From Pseudomonas sp. SL4(2022) (lineage in GTDB: Bacteria; Pseudomonadota; Gammaproteobacteria; Pseudomonadales; Pseudomonadaceae), in the NCBI RefSeq assembly GCF_026625725.1, contig NZ_CP113060.1, positions 4,222,001-4,286,000 of the forward strand: a DNA stretch of 64,000 nucleotides. The letters are read 5' to 3'. The notes beneath the pieces are model-generated. The model saw only the letters and a list, made by a program, of their open reading frames with translations. It did no database searches and had not been told where the DNA came from. Below are positions 1 through 8,209 of this stretch, piece after piece. Both the position numbers and the translations under genes were made by a program. Within the stretch, counting starts at the first letter, position 1; every line of letters begins with the position of its first letter.

Positions 1-13
1 CAGAGAGAGCCCC

Positions 14-559
14 GTGGCCACGATGTTCGAAATCCAGCCCTTCAATCCTGAACACTACCGCCAACAGACACGCCGCAGCACAGTGATCATCGCGTTGAGT
101 TTCGTCGCCACGGCCCTGCTGCTGTCCACACTGACGGTCACGCTGTTCGGGCAGCCTGACGGCGACAACTTTCGCTGGAATCTTGCTGGCGTGGTGCTCG
201 CCCTGCTGCTGACCGCTGCCGTGGTGCGTCGCTTCATGTGGTCACAGCCGTGGATGGCTGCCGCGGCCTACGGCTGGCAACTCAAACGCAGCCTGATGCG
301 CATTACCAACGTCATGCATCACGTCAAAGCCGGGGTCACTGCCCATGATCCGCAAGCCATGTGCCTGCTGCGCTTTTACCACCAGGGTCTGACCCAAATG
401 CATCAGCTGGATGGCAATTCCAGCGGCCTCAGCGAGGCCGTTGCGGAGATCAACCGACACCTTGAACGCATGGAAAGCCTGGAGATGGACACCGACCAGC
501 CGCGGCTGGATCCAGTCTGGCTTGAGCATGTAAAGAAAATTACGCCCTTGCCCGGCTGA
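14..559 (+). CDS. DUF3087-type small inner-membrane protein
   Basis: Protein of about 180 residues with two strong hydrophobic segments near the N-terminus (about residues 24-46 and 57-73) and a soluble, mostly helical C-terminal half. It resembles the DUF3087 family of uncharacterised pseudomonad membrane proteins; no biochemical role is known to me. The GTG at 14 sits four bases after a GAGAG purine run. The family usually begins at the MFEIQPF stretch, which would put the start at the ATG at 23. The frame is open to the left edge, so an upstream start cannot be excluded. It is followed by remnants of other genes, so its right-hand neighbourhood has been rearranged. Confidence 0.6.
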   Translation: MATMFEIQPFNPEHYRQQTRRSTVIIALSFVATALLLSTLTVTLFGQPDGDNFRWNLAGVVLALLLTAAVVRRFMWSQPWMAAAAYGWQLKRSLMRITNVMHHVKAGVTAHDPQAMCLLRFYHQGLTQMHQLDGNSSGLSEAVAEINRHLERMESLEMDTDQPRLDPVWLEHVKKITPLPG

Positions 560-583
560 TAACACATCACCGGGCACTGAAGA

Positions 584-730
584 TTAGAGGCCCTGCAACA
601 AGCGCCCTTCTCCTTCGGTGAGAGCCTCGATCAGAGTTGCCAGACGAGAGTCAGGCAACGTGCGCGGCAGCAGATCGAAACCGGCGCTGACAAAAACCTG
701 GTTGTCGGCATTGCGCAGGTCGGCAAATGA
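584..730 (-). pseudogene. C-terminal fragment of an unidentified gene, cut at an IS remnant
   Basis: On the minus strand the frame ending at the TAA at 584-586 encodes about 48 protein-like residues (beginning ADLRNADNQVFVSAGFDLLP in part). It runs into a stop exactly where the transposase remnant begins near 728. No start codon or upstream part exists. I read it as the tail of a gene whose 5' part was removed or displaced by the insertion. I do not recognise the family. Confidence 0.4.
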
Positions 731-1132
731 CTATCGCTACCCCAACGGCAAACCACTGCGCATGAACGGCGCGCTTCACCCAGCAAAGATCGCGGGTGAC
801 CAAGGCCAATACCATCATCTACCGCTCAAGCCAAACTGACTGCGCCAGCTGTCCTTTGAAAGCGAAATGCTGCCCCAACACGCCGAACCGGAAGATCGCG
901 GGTAGCCTCCATGAGGCTGCCCGCGACGTGGCTCGACGCATCGCCAAGACACCGCAATACCTCATCTCTCGTTACGAACGAAAGAAGGTGGAGATGCTGG
1001 ATCATGAAATTTGGCCGCTTAGGGCTGCGCGGCCTGACGGGTACGACTGACGAATTCACCATGGCCGCGACCGCGCAAACCCTGCGACGCTTGGCCAAGC
1101 TTTTGCCTCAAGAACCACCGCTCAAGGGATAG
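728..1132 (+). pseudogene. IS1182-family transposase, C-terminal remnant with frameshifts
   Basis: Three reading frames must be joined to recover the C-terminal part of an IS1182-type DDE transposase. First comes a YRYPNGKPLR stretch. Then comes the characteristic cysteine-rich segment (DCASCPLKAKCCPN) with the EAARDVARRIAKT and ERKKVEML stretches. Last comes a frame ending DEFTMAATAQTLRRLAKLLP. At least two frameshifts are present, and the segment between KKVEML and the final RLRLRG-like stretch is shortened. The N-terminal half and both element ends are missing, so it cannot be active. A second fragment of the same family lies at 4.8-5.1 kb in opposite orientation. Confidence 0.75.
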
Positions 1133-1373
1133 GTACGCCTGCTGCGAGCAGAAAACCTCGAATAAACCCTCAACCCTGAGCAAGGACGCTCAGTGAATTG
1201 CCGAAAGGCAACTTGAAGTGGTTTGCAGTCACTTCGGCAGCAGGCACACCTGATCAGCAGGCTGCCGCTGAAGCTACGTTGCCAACAGAATCGACCAAAA
1301 GCAGTCGCCCAGACGACGAGAAAACCAAAGAACGTTTAATTTTGTACTGAGTAAAAGCCGCCCAAATAGCGTT

Positions 1374-2276
1374 TTACTGATAGGCCGGGACGAATTTTGC
1401 CTGCTCGATAAGCCAATCAATAAGCAAGGCTATCTCAGGGATGCCACGACTCTCCTCGTTGCAGATGCAAAAGTAGTCCATCCCTGTCGGCACCTTAAGC
1501 GCAAATGGCTGTACCAGACGCCCCTCTTCCAGGTCGCGTGATGAATTGATCTCGTCGCTGAGCGCCACACCGTAGCCATCTCTAGCGGCCTGCAAAGCAA
1601 TGCCGAGATCTTCCAGATGGACGTCGGCATCCCCTGGATAAGGCAAGCGCGCCTCAAGTAACCAGCGTCGCCATTGAGCGCCGTCATCTTCATGCAAGAG
1701 GCGGTGATGGATTAGGTCAGAGGGGTGCTTGAGTGCGTGAGGCCCTCGCAGCAACTGCGGGCAGCAGACTGGAAACATGTGCAGATTCTGCAAGGGTCGC
1801 CACCAAAAACCTTCCCAGGCCGGAGCGTCATACAGCACGGCAATATCGGCCCGACGCCAATCCACTTCAGAGATATCGTCCGCCGTGATGACACGCAGGT
1901 GAATGTGCGGGTGTTCTGCTCGAAAGGCGAACAGCTTCGGCATCAACCAAGAGGCACCAAAAACTGGCTCAGTGGAAATGGTCAGAACTTTTGCCGCAGG
2001 CTCACGGAAATGCGCTTCGGAGATCTGTCGCACCCCGTCAGTGATTTCACCAATGCCTCGTGCGACCGCGCGTTGTAGCGCCAACCCCCGCTCCGTCAGT
2101 ACTAGCTGACGGCCTTGCTTATAGAACAGGTCGATTCCAAGCGAGCTCTGCAACGCCCTGATTTGCTGGCTGACGGCCCCTGCCGTGACATGCAACTCAG
2201 CAGCAGCTGCGCCGACATGCCCCAGCCTTGCAACACATTCAAATACGCGAAACGCATGGAGCGGTGGCATGGGCAT
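1374..2276 (-). CDS. LysR-family regulator divergent from the polyamine-type module
   Basis: Classic LysR architecture of about 300 residues. An N-terminal winged helix-turn-helix (PLHAFRVFECVARLGHVGAA onward, with AVSQQIRALQ as recognition helix) is followed by an effector-binding domain. The HTH style is GcvA-like. I chose the ATG at 2276 because a TAGAG purine run lies about six bases upstream; a longer frame to 2318 lacks such a site. It is divergent from the binding protein at 2400 and separated by an AT-rich 123-bp gap, the usual position for a LysR protein controlling its neighbours. Control of uptake and hydrolysis of agmatine or a related guanidino compound is inferred from context only. 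Confidence 0.85.
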   Translation of the reverse strand: MPMPPLHAFRVFECVARLGHVGAAAAELHVTAGAVSQQIRALQSSLGIDLFYKQGRQLVLTERGLALQRAVARGIGEITDGVRQISEAHFREPAAKVLTISTEPVFGASWLMPKLFAFRAEHPHIHLRVITADDISEVDWRRADIAVLYDAPAWEGFWWRPLQNLHMFPVCCPQLLRGPHALKHPSDLIHHRLLHEDDGAQWRRWLLEARLPYPGDADVHLEDLGIALQAARDGYGVALSDEINSSRDLEEGRLVQPFALKVPTGMDYFCICNEESRGIPEIALLIDWLIEQAKFVPAYQ

Positions 2277-2399
2277 AACAACTCTACTGTTTAGTTTTTT
2301 TGTCTTTAAAATTGACAATATATATAGATTGATTGCAAACCAAGCAACCCTAACAATTCAGCAGAGCGAGGCCGACAACAACAATTCAACGGTGATCCT
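2277..2399. promoter_or_regulatory. Divergent promoter region of the LysR / binding-protein pair
   Basis: AT-rich 123-bp spacer between two divergent starts, containing TTGACA at 2312-2317 inside a TAT-repeat tract. No convincing -10 at standard spacing was found on the plus strand, which would fit activator-dependent transcription. Function is inferred from position. Confidence 0.4.
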
Positions 2400-3569
2400 A
2401 TGAAGCGCATGCAACAACAGCCGTGGCAAACAATAGATACCAGAGCTACTTCCATTGCTTGGTGTCCATTCAGTACGGCAGTTGGCAGCCTGCATGCCGC
2501 GCTACTGACAGTGTTGATAATGTTTGCCGGCCCGACACTGGCGGCAGAGCGGGTAGTTCAGGTTTATGCCTGGGCGGAGTACTTTGGACCCGAAACCCTG
2601 AAGAAATTCGAGGCTGAGACTGGCATCAAAGTCCAGTACGACACCTTCGACAGTGCTGACGTGCTGGAAACCAAGATGCTGACCGGCGGCAGTGGCTATG
2701 ACGTCGTTGTGCCGAGTATTGCCATCCTGGATCGATTGATTCAGGCCAAGGCATTGCAGCCGACAGAGATGAAGCGGATGCCAAATGTCGCGGATCTGGA
2801 CCCCCAGCTGCTTGCGCAGTTGGCTAAGGTTGATCCGGGGAATTTCTTCGCAGTCCCATACACCTGGGGCACCACGGGCTTGGCATTCAACCGACAGGAA
2901 GTCGAAAAACGTATCTCCAACCCGCCACTGAGCAGCCTGGATCTGCTGTTCAAGCCTGAATATGCAAGCAGCCTGAAAGACTGCGGCATTTCGCTTATCG
3001 ACGCGCCTCAGGAAGTGATCAGCATTGCGCTGAATTACCTGGGTAGCCCCCCCTTTAGCAAGAACCCCGACGATCTACACGCGGCTCAAGAACTGCTCGC
3101 CACCTTGCGCCCGTCGGTTCGCTATTTTTCGACAGGCACGCAAAGTGCTGACCTGTCCAATGGCAACCTCTGCCTGGCACTGACTTATAGCGGTGATGCA
3201 GTGCTGGCGAGAAGTCAGGCCGTGGCCGCGAACAAGCTGTTCAGCATCGAATATTCGGTTCCCAAAGAAGGCACGTTGACCTGGATCGATACCCTGGCCA
3301 TTCCGGTTGATGCGCCCCATCCGCAAGAAGCTAAAGCCTTTATCGAGTTCATAACCCGGCCTGAGGCCATGAGCGAACTCACCAGCAGTTTTTTCTATGC
3401 CAACGCCAACCTGGCCGCGATTCCACTGCTGGCGACCAGCATTACTGCTGACCCCGCCATTTATCCCCCAGAGGATGTGCGCCGGACCTTATTCGGCGAA
3501 CAACCTGTCCCCCTGCGCACGCTGCGTGAGCGCACACGCGCCTGGGCCAACTTCCGTAACCAGCACTGA
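2400..3569 (+). CDS. Periplasmic polyamine-type ABC binding protein (PotF/SpuD-like)
   Basis: Protein of 389 residues with a long N-terminal export region (hydrophobic core near residues 33-47, AAE cleavage site) followed by a family 1 solute-binding fold. The mature start VVQVYAWAEYFGPETLKKF and the VLETKMLTGGSGYDVVVPS stretch are hallmarks of putrescine/spermidine binding proteins (PotF, SpuD, SpuE). No permease or ATPase genes are adjacent, so it may be an orphan receptor using a transporter encoded elsewhere. The agmatinase gene starts seven bases after its stop, pointing to co-transcription. The unusually long leader could mean that the true start is downstream, for example at the second methionine (2409). 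The exact ligand is unknown; agmatine or a guanidino compound is the contextual guess. Confidence 0.85.
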   Translation: MKRMQQQPWQTIDTRATSIAWCPFSTAVGSLHAALLTVLIMFAGPTLAAERVVQVYAWAEYFGPETLKKFEAETGIKVQYDTFDSADVLETKMLTGGSGYDVVVPSIAILDRLIQAKALQPTEMKRMPNVADLDPQLLAQLAKVDPGNFFAVPYTWGTTGLAFNRQEVEKRISNPPLSSLDLLFKPEYASSLKDCGISLIDAPQEVISIALNYLGSPPFSKNPDDLHAAQELLATLRPSVRYFSTGTQSADLSNGNLCLALTYSGDAVLARSQAVAANKLFSIEYSVPKEGTLTWIDTLAIPVDAPHPQEAKAFIEFITRPEAMSELTSSFFYANANLAAIPLLATSITADPAIYPPEDVRRTLFGEQPVPLRTLRERTRAWANFRNQH

Positions 3570-3576
3570 GCCCCCT

Positions 3577-4533
3577 ATGACAGACGACACCCCCATCATT
3601 GATCAGGCCATGACACGCAAGAGCCTCTACGGCACCGAAGCCGAATCGACTTACGGCGGTATCACCAGCTTTATGCGCCGTCGCTACACTCGCGATCTGC
3701 GAGGCGTGGATCTGGTCATCAGCGGCGTACCATTCGACACTGCCACCAGCAACCGACCAGGCAGTCGCTTTGGGCCGCGGGCTATTCGCGAGGCCTCGGT
3801 ACAGTCAGCATGGGCCCGTCACTGGCCTTGGGAGTTTGACCCGTTCGACCTGCTGGCTTGCGTCGATTATGGCGACTGCTATTTCGATTACGGCACTCCG
3901 GAACAGACCCCCGCGGCGATCAGGGCGCACGCCGAGAGCATTATTGCCTCGGGCGCAGCGATGCTTACATTGGGCGGTGATCACTTCATCAGCTATCCGC
4001 TTTTGCAGGCGCATGCTGCCAAGTACGGCCCGCTGTCCCTGGTCCATTTCGATGCGCACCATGACTTGGAATGCGATGGCGAGGACAAGCGCATAGATCA
4101 CGGTTCAATGTTCTATCACGCCGTGCGCGAAGGGCTGGTTGACCCTGCGCGGTCCATCCAGATTGGTCAGCGCACCACTAATGATGATGTCATGGGCTTC
4201 CAGGTGTTGAATGCCAACGAGGTGCATGAACACTCAGCCAAAGAACTGGCAGAAATCATCCGCACACGGGTAGGTGACAATCCAGTTTATCTGACCTTCG
4301 ATATCGACTGCCTGGACCCAGCATTTGCGCCAGGCACAGGTACACCCGTGTGCGGCGGCCTATCGAGCCACCAAGCCTTGGCGATTTTGCGAGGGCTGCG
4401 CGGTATCAACCTGATTGGTATGGACGTCGTGGAGGTGGCGCCGCCTTATGACCACGCGGAGATTACTGCGCTTGCCGGCGCTGCACTGGCGATGGAAATG
4501 ATCTGCCTCTATGCAGCGCGGCATAAGTTATAA
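3577..4533 (+). CDS. speB: Agmatinase (agmatine ureohydrolase)
   Basis: Ureohydrolase of 318 residues that converts agmatine to putrescine and urea in the cytosol. All six expected Mn ligands are visible: His136 in GGDHF; Asp159, His161 and Asp163 in VHFDAHHD; Asp242 and Asp244 in TFDIDCLDP. The GVPFDTATSNRPGSRFGP and GTGTPVCGGL stretches resemble the E. coli SpeB type more than the guanidinobutyrase (GbuA) type. I chose the ATG at 3577, just after the stop of the binding-protein gene; an overlapping upstream frame back to 3397 is not needed. A downstream ATG at 3610 is an alternative. The DAHHD motif replaces the usual DAHTD, which may indicate altered substrate preference. Confidence 0.9.
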   Translation: MTDDTPIIDQAMTRKSLYGTEAESTYGGITSFMRRRYTRDLRGVDLVISGVPFDTATSNRPGSRFGPRAIREASVQSAWARHWPWEFDPFDLLACVDYGDCYFDYGTPEQTPAAIRAHAESIIASGAAMLTLGGDHFISYPLLQAHAAKYGPLSLVHFDAHHDLECDGEDKRIDHGSMFYHAVREGLVDPARSIQIGQRTTNDDVMGFQVLNANEVHEHSAKELAEIIRTRVGDNPVYLTFDIDCLDPAFAPGTGTPVCGGLSSHQALAILRGLRGINLIGMDVVEVAPPYDHAEITALAGAALAMEMICLYAARHKL

Positions 4534-4613
4534 ACCCGTGGCCTTGGATACTACTCGGTAGATGTTCAGCTGCTGTGGCAGCACGTCTGGGTTCTCGATG
4601 TGACTGACTTACT

Positions 4614-4641
4614 CTTGTCCTCCCTCAACGTGGAGGACAAG
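4614..4641. promoter_or_regulatory. Perfect 10-bp dyad (CTTGTCCTCC / GGAGGACAAG)
   Basis: CTTGTCCTCC at 4614-4623 is perfectly complementary to GGAGGACAAG at 4632-4641 across an 8-base loop. There is no T-tract on either side, so it is a weak terminator candidate. A dyad starting with a TTG-type -35 resembles operators of MerR-family promoters, but no gene follows; it may be a relic of a lost metal-response gene or a hairpin after speB. Function is undecided. Confidence 0.35.
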
Positions 4642-4710
4642 CCCTGAACATTTACGCTCTGCCTAGGGGGATCAGACTGCGGCAGGCAGCCTTGCGAATA
4701 CTGGCGATAG

Positions 4711-5197
4711 GCGTCTATTGGCCGCTTCTGGCCCAGACCGTGTAAAAACGCAGCAAGCGATGGCCATCAATTGCTGAGTGATTTTCTCAGTGCCAGGAGG
4801 TCGTGGGAGACGCCATCAGGTGGTGCTTCGCGTCGACCGCCGCCTGCACGTTGTAGCCGACCATTCCGGTGCCACGCGTTTTCATCGAATGGGCATCGGG
4901 ATCCGTCAGGGAGATCTGTTTACCCGGTGGTTCATTCAGCTGTACCTCGATCGCCTTGAGTTCCTGCATCTTGGCTTTCAGGGTTGCGATCTTGTCGTGG
5001 AGGCGTTTGACCTTGACCTTCGCACTGGCAGGTTCCTGACGATCAGCGGTATCCAGTGCGGTCAGATAGCGATTGATGCTGGACTCGATCGCCTCCATTC
5101 GCCGCAGAAGCTTAGCGCTGGTGAAATTGCATCGATCAAGTCACAGCAAGGTCGGCAACGTTTTGACACGGCCTGGGCCAAAAGCGGTCATCTATAA
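4711..5197 (-). mobile_element. Internally deleted IS1182-type element bounded by inverted repeats
   Basis: The 40 bases at 4711-4750 and the segment at 5159-5197 form an imperfect inverted repeat. In the first 33 aligned positions about 28 match (shared core ACACGG-CTGGGCCA-AAGCGG). The pair encloses a minus-strand fragment at about 4790-5128. That fragment encodes the central part of an IS1182-family transposase: the FTSAKLLRRMEAIESSINRYL-like stretch, then ISLTDPDAHSMKTRGTG and VGYNVQAAVDAKHHL. Both transposase ends are absent and the reading frame is broken at both sides. I interpret this as a deleted, non-autonomous copy whose repeats could still be recognised by a related transposase. 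No target duplication could be assigned with confidence. Confidence 0.6.
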
Positions 5198-5280
5198 AAC
5201 AGGTGTCCATTCATACCGCCCGGTTCTGGGACGACAAGGAACCAGCAGATCTCCCGCTGACAGACTCGCGGCTAATTCAC

Positions 5281-5323
5281 CACAACAAAAGCGCAGAAGG
5301 CCAGCGATAAGCTGGCCTTCTGC
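5281..5323 (-). terminator. Intrinsic terminator of the cys operon
   Basis: A perfect 13-bp stem (5293-5305 with 5311-5323, loop GATAA on the plus strand) is followed on the minus strand by GCTTTTGTTGTGG. It lies 37 bp beyond the cysA stop codon in the direction of transcription, the expected place for the operon end. Confidence 0.8.
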
Positions 5324-5359
5324 TACGTTGCGGCTGTGTTGTGAATCGTGCCTATGGCG

Positions 5360-6358
5360 TTATAACACAGCACCATTAGATTGCGGCTGCCCTGCTTTCG
5401 GCTTGAAATACAGCGTTTCACCGCGCGTGAGATTAGCCAGGCTGAGATGATCCTTGGCCACTTCAGCTTCGATCGGCTCGCTCTGCCCCGCGACCTTGAG
5501 GGTCACGCGGGTGATCGCGCCCAGCGGGCGGATGTCACGCACTTCACCGGCCTGATGGCCCTCTTCGGCCTGGCGCGAAAGATGAATCTCGTGCGGGCGG
5601 AACAGCACGTGAGTGTCGTCGCCGACATACAGGCGGTTGGCATCACCGAGGAAGTGATAAACGAAATCGCTGGCCGGCTTCTCATACACATCGCCCGGAG
5701 AGCCGATCTGCTCGACCACGCCCTTGTTCATTACCACGATACGGTCAGCCACCTCCATCGCCTCTTCCTGGTCGTGGGTGACGAATACCGAGGTCAGGTG
5801 CACCTCCTCATGCAGGCGCGCCAACCAGCGGCGCAGCTCCTTACGCACCTTGGCATCCAGGGCACCGAAGGGCTCGTCGAGCAGCAGCACTTTCGGCTCC
5901 ACCGCCAGGGCGCGGGCCAGGGCGATACGCTGACGCTGACCACCAGAAAGCTGCTCAGGGTAGCGATCTGCCAGCCAGTCGAGCTGCACCAGATCAAGCA
6001 GATCGTGGACCTTCTTCTTGATTACATTTTCATTCGGCCGCTCGCCCTTGGGCTTCATGCGCAGGCCGAAGGCGACGTTATCGAACACCGTCATGTGGCG
6101 GAACAACGCGTAGTGCTGAAATACAAAGCCGACATTACGGTCGCGCACATCGTGATTGGAGACATCTTCACCATGAAACCCGATGCTGCCGCTGTCCGGG
6201 GTTTCCAGGCCGGCGATGATGCGCAGCAACGTGGTCTTGCCGCAGCCGGACGGACCGAGCAGGGCCACCAGCTCGCCGCTCTGGATATTCAGGTTAATGT
6301 CGTTCAGCGCTTTGAACGCATTGAAATTCTTGCTGACGTTACGGATTTCGATACTCAT
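5360..6358 (-). CDS. cysA: Sulfate/thiosulfate ABC transporter ATPase
   Basis: ATPase subunit of 332 residues of the CysTWA importer that drives sulfate and thiosulfate uptake. Walker A GPSGCGKTT (35-43), Q-loop Gln81, signature LSGGQ (137-141), Walker B LLLDE (158-162) and switch His195 are all intact. A C-terminal TOBE-like regulatory part begins near residue 240. It is the last gene of oscA-sbp-cysT-cysW-cysA, four bases downstream of cysW. Sulfur-limitation control, probably through CysB, is expected for the family; the sequence support is the promoter region upstream of oscA. Confidence 0.97.
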   Translation of the reverse strand: MSIEIRNVSKNFNAFKALNDINLNIQSGELVALLGPSGCGKTTLLRIIAGLETPDSGSIGFHGEDVSNHDVRDRNVGFVFQHYALFRHMTVFDNVAFGLRMKPKGERPNENVIKKKVHDLLDLVQLDWLADRYPEQLSGGQRQRIALARALAVEPKVLLLDEPFGALDAKVRKELRRWLARLHEEVHLTSVFVTHDQEEAMEVADRIVVMNKGVVEQIGSPGDVYEKPASDFVYHFLGDANRLYVGDDTHVLFRPHEIHLSRQAEEGHQAGEVRDIRPLGAITRVTLKVAGQSEPIEAEVAKDHLSLANLTRGETLYFKPKAGQPQSNGAVL

Positions 6359-6361
6359 GAC

Positions 6362-7234
6362 TTATTCCTCGCCAGCACTGGCTTTCAGGCGGTTGATACG
6401 GGACTCGCTCCACTGCTTGAGCAGCAGGATAAACACCGCCATCAGCAACAGCAGACTGGCGACGCTGAAGGCGGCGACGTGATTGTATTCGTTATAAAGA
6501 ATCTCAACATGCAGCGGCAGCGTATTGGTGTAACCGCGAATGTGCCCAGACACCACCGACACCGCACCAAACTCACCCATAGCCCGTGCGGTGCATAACA
6601 CCACGCCGTAGATCAGGCCCCATTTGATATTCGGCAACGTCACGTGCCAGAACATCTGCCAGCCATTGGCACCGAGCAGACGGGCGGCCTCCTCTTCCTG
6701 GGTGCCCTGTTCCTGCATCAGCGGGATCAGTTCGCGGGCAACGAAGGGCACGGTAACAAACACCGTGGCCAGGACGATGCCCGGCAAGGCGAAGATGATC
6801 TGGATATCGTGCTCGCGCAGCCAAGGGCCGAAGAAACCCTGGACACCGAACAGCAGCACGTAGATCAGACCGGCAATCACCGGCGACACCGAGAACGGCA
6901 GGTCGATCAGGGTGACCAGAATGCTCTTGCCGCGAAACTCATACTTGCTGACGCACCAGGCAGCGGCCACGCCGAACACCAGATTGAGTGGCACCGAAAT
7001 GCCCACCGCGAGCAGGGTCAGCTTCAACGCACTGATAGCGTCAGGTTCGAAAATCGCACCAAAGAAGGTGCCGAAGCCGTGCTTCAACGCCTCACTCAGC
7101 ACGATAAACAGCGGCAACACGAGGAACAGCAAAAACACCAGCCAGGCGCCGATGATCAGTAGCCGGCGACCAAGCACGTTGCCGCGCCGCGCCGCGTTGG
7201 CCGAGGCTGACGCGCTTAGGGTTACAGAAGACAT
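6362..7234 (-). CDS. cysW: Sulfate ABC transporter permease CysW
   Basis: Inner-membrane permease of 290 residues with about six hydrophobic spans. It carries the cytoplasmic EAA loop of binding-protein-dependent permeases (EEAARLLGANGWQMFWHVTLP), which contacts CysA. It forms the translocation pore with CysT. The N-terminal tail (about 25 residues, Ala/Ser-rich) is hydrophilic. It lies 10 bp downstream of cysT and 3 bp upstream of cysA, so the three are translated from one message. A purine-rich GGAGG site precedes the ATG. Confidence 0.96.
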   Translation of the reverse strand: MSSVTLSASASANAARRGNVLGRRLLIIGAWLVFLLFLVLPLFIVLSEALKHGFGTFFGAIFEPDAISALKLTLLAVGISVPLNLVFGVAAAWCVSKYEFRGKSILVTLIDLPFSVSPVIAGLIYVLLFGVQGFFGPWLREHDIQIIFALPGIVLATVFVTVPFVARELIPLMQEQGTQEEEAARLLGANGWQMFWHVTLPNIKWGLIYGVVLCTARAMGEFGAVSVVSGHIRGYTNTLPLHVEILYNEYNHVAAFSVASLLLLMAVFILLLKQWSESRINRLKASAGEE

Positions 7235-7244
7235 GGCGACCTCC

Positions 7245-8063
7245 TCAGGACTTAGCGATCTGGCGCTGCAGCAGATTGATCAGCAGCAGCAGAATGAAGG
7301 AGACCACCAGCATCAGCACGCCGATCGCCGTCGCGCCGTGATAGTCGTACTGATCAAGCTTGACCATGATCAGCAGCGGTAGGATCTCGGTCTTCATGGG
7401 CATATTGCCGGCGATAAAGATCACCGAACCGTACTCACCAACGCCACGCGCAAAGGCCAGCGAGAAGCCCGTCAGCCAGGCCGGCAGCAACGCCGGCAGC
7501 AGCACATGACGAAACACCTGCAGCGGCTTGGCGCCGAGGCAAGCCGCTGCCTCTTCGACTTCACGGGGAATATCGGCCAACACCGGCTGAATGGTACGCA
7601 CCACAAACGGCAGGGTGACAAAGGTCAGTGCCAGGGTGATGCCGATAGGCGTATAGGCAATCTTGAAGCCCAGGTCGGTGGCGAACTGACCAACCAGGCC
7701 GCTAGGGGCATACAAGGCGGTCAGCGCGATACCGGCAACGGCGGTGGGCAAGGCAAAAGGCAGGTCGATCATCGCCTCTATCACCTTGCGGCCTGGGAAG
7801 GTGTAACGCACCAATGCCCAAGCCAGCAATGTGCCAATAATGCCGTTGATGATGGCAGCAGCAAAGGCAGTGGCAAAGCTCAGTTTGAGGGCGGCCAGCA
7901 CTCGCGGTGCGGAAATGATGGCCCAGAATTCAGCCCAGGTTAGCTGAGCGGCGTGAACGAACATGGCACCCAGGGGAATCAGCACCAACAGGCTGAGGTA
8001 CACCAGGGTGTAGCCCAGCGTCAGCCCGAAGCCGGGTATGACCGGGGAAGTACGACGAGACAT
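7245..8063 (-). CDS. cysT: Sulfate ABC transporter permease CysT (CysU)
   Basis: Permease of 272 residues with about six membrane spans. The EAA loop reads EVEEAAACLGAKPLQVFRHV, which docks on CysA. It is partner of CysW. The distance to sbp upstream (146 bp, with a hairpin) is longer than the other spacings in the operon, so expression of the membrane components may be stepped down relative to the binding protein. Confidence 0.96.
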   Translation of the reverse strand: MSRRTSPVIPGFGLTLGYTLVYLSLLVLIPLGAMFVHAAQLTWAEFWAIISAPRVLAALKLSFATAFAAAIINGIIGTLLAWALVRYTFPGRKVIEAMIDLPFALPTAVAGIALTALYAPSGLVGQFATDLGFKIAYTPIGITLALTFVTLPFVVRTIQPVLADIPREVEEAAACLGAKPLQVFRHVLLPALLPAWLTGFSLAFARGVGEYGSVIFIAGNMPMKTEILPLLIMVKLDQYDYHGATAIGVLMLVVSFILLLLINLLQRQIAKS

Positions 8064-8165
8064 TATCTGTCCTTATCTGCTTCTGCGTTGGAACGCTCAA
8101 ATCAGCCCTGCCGCCGGTGTCGCCCTTTCCGGCTGGCCTGCAACAAGACCGACGCTTACACAACA

Positions 8166-8197
8166 AGGGGTGGGCAGCGCACGGCTCACCCACCCCT
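8166..8197 (-). terminator. Hairpin between sbp and cysT, probable attenuating structure
   Basis: AGGGGTGGG at 8166-8174 pairs perfectly with CCCACCCCT at 8189-8197. It lies a few bases after the sbp stop codon in a 146-bp gap inside the operon. On the minus strand it is followed by TGTTGTG rather than a run of Ts. Such structures commonly stabilise the upstream message or cause partial termination, which would favour the abundant binding protein over CysTWA. Confidence 0.5.
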
Positions 8198-8209
8198 GAC
8201 TTATCAGAC

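Noticed and set aside
3397..3576. N-terminal extension of agmatinase back to 3397
   Set aside because: It would overlap the end of the binding-protein gene and has no family similarity; the ATG at 3577 gives the normal length.
5381..6598. Plus-strand frame of 405 codons over cysA/cysW
   Set aside because: Antisense of well-defined ABC genes with intact motifs; the translation has no protein character.
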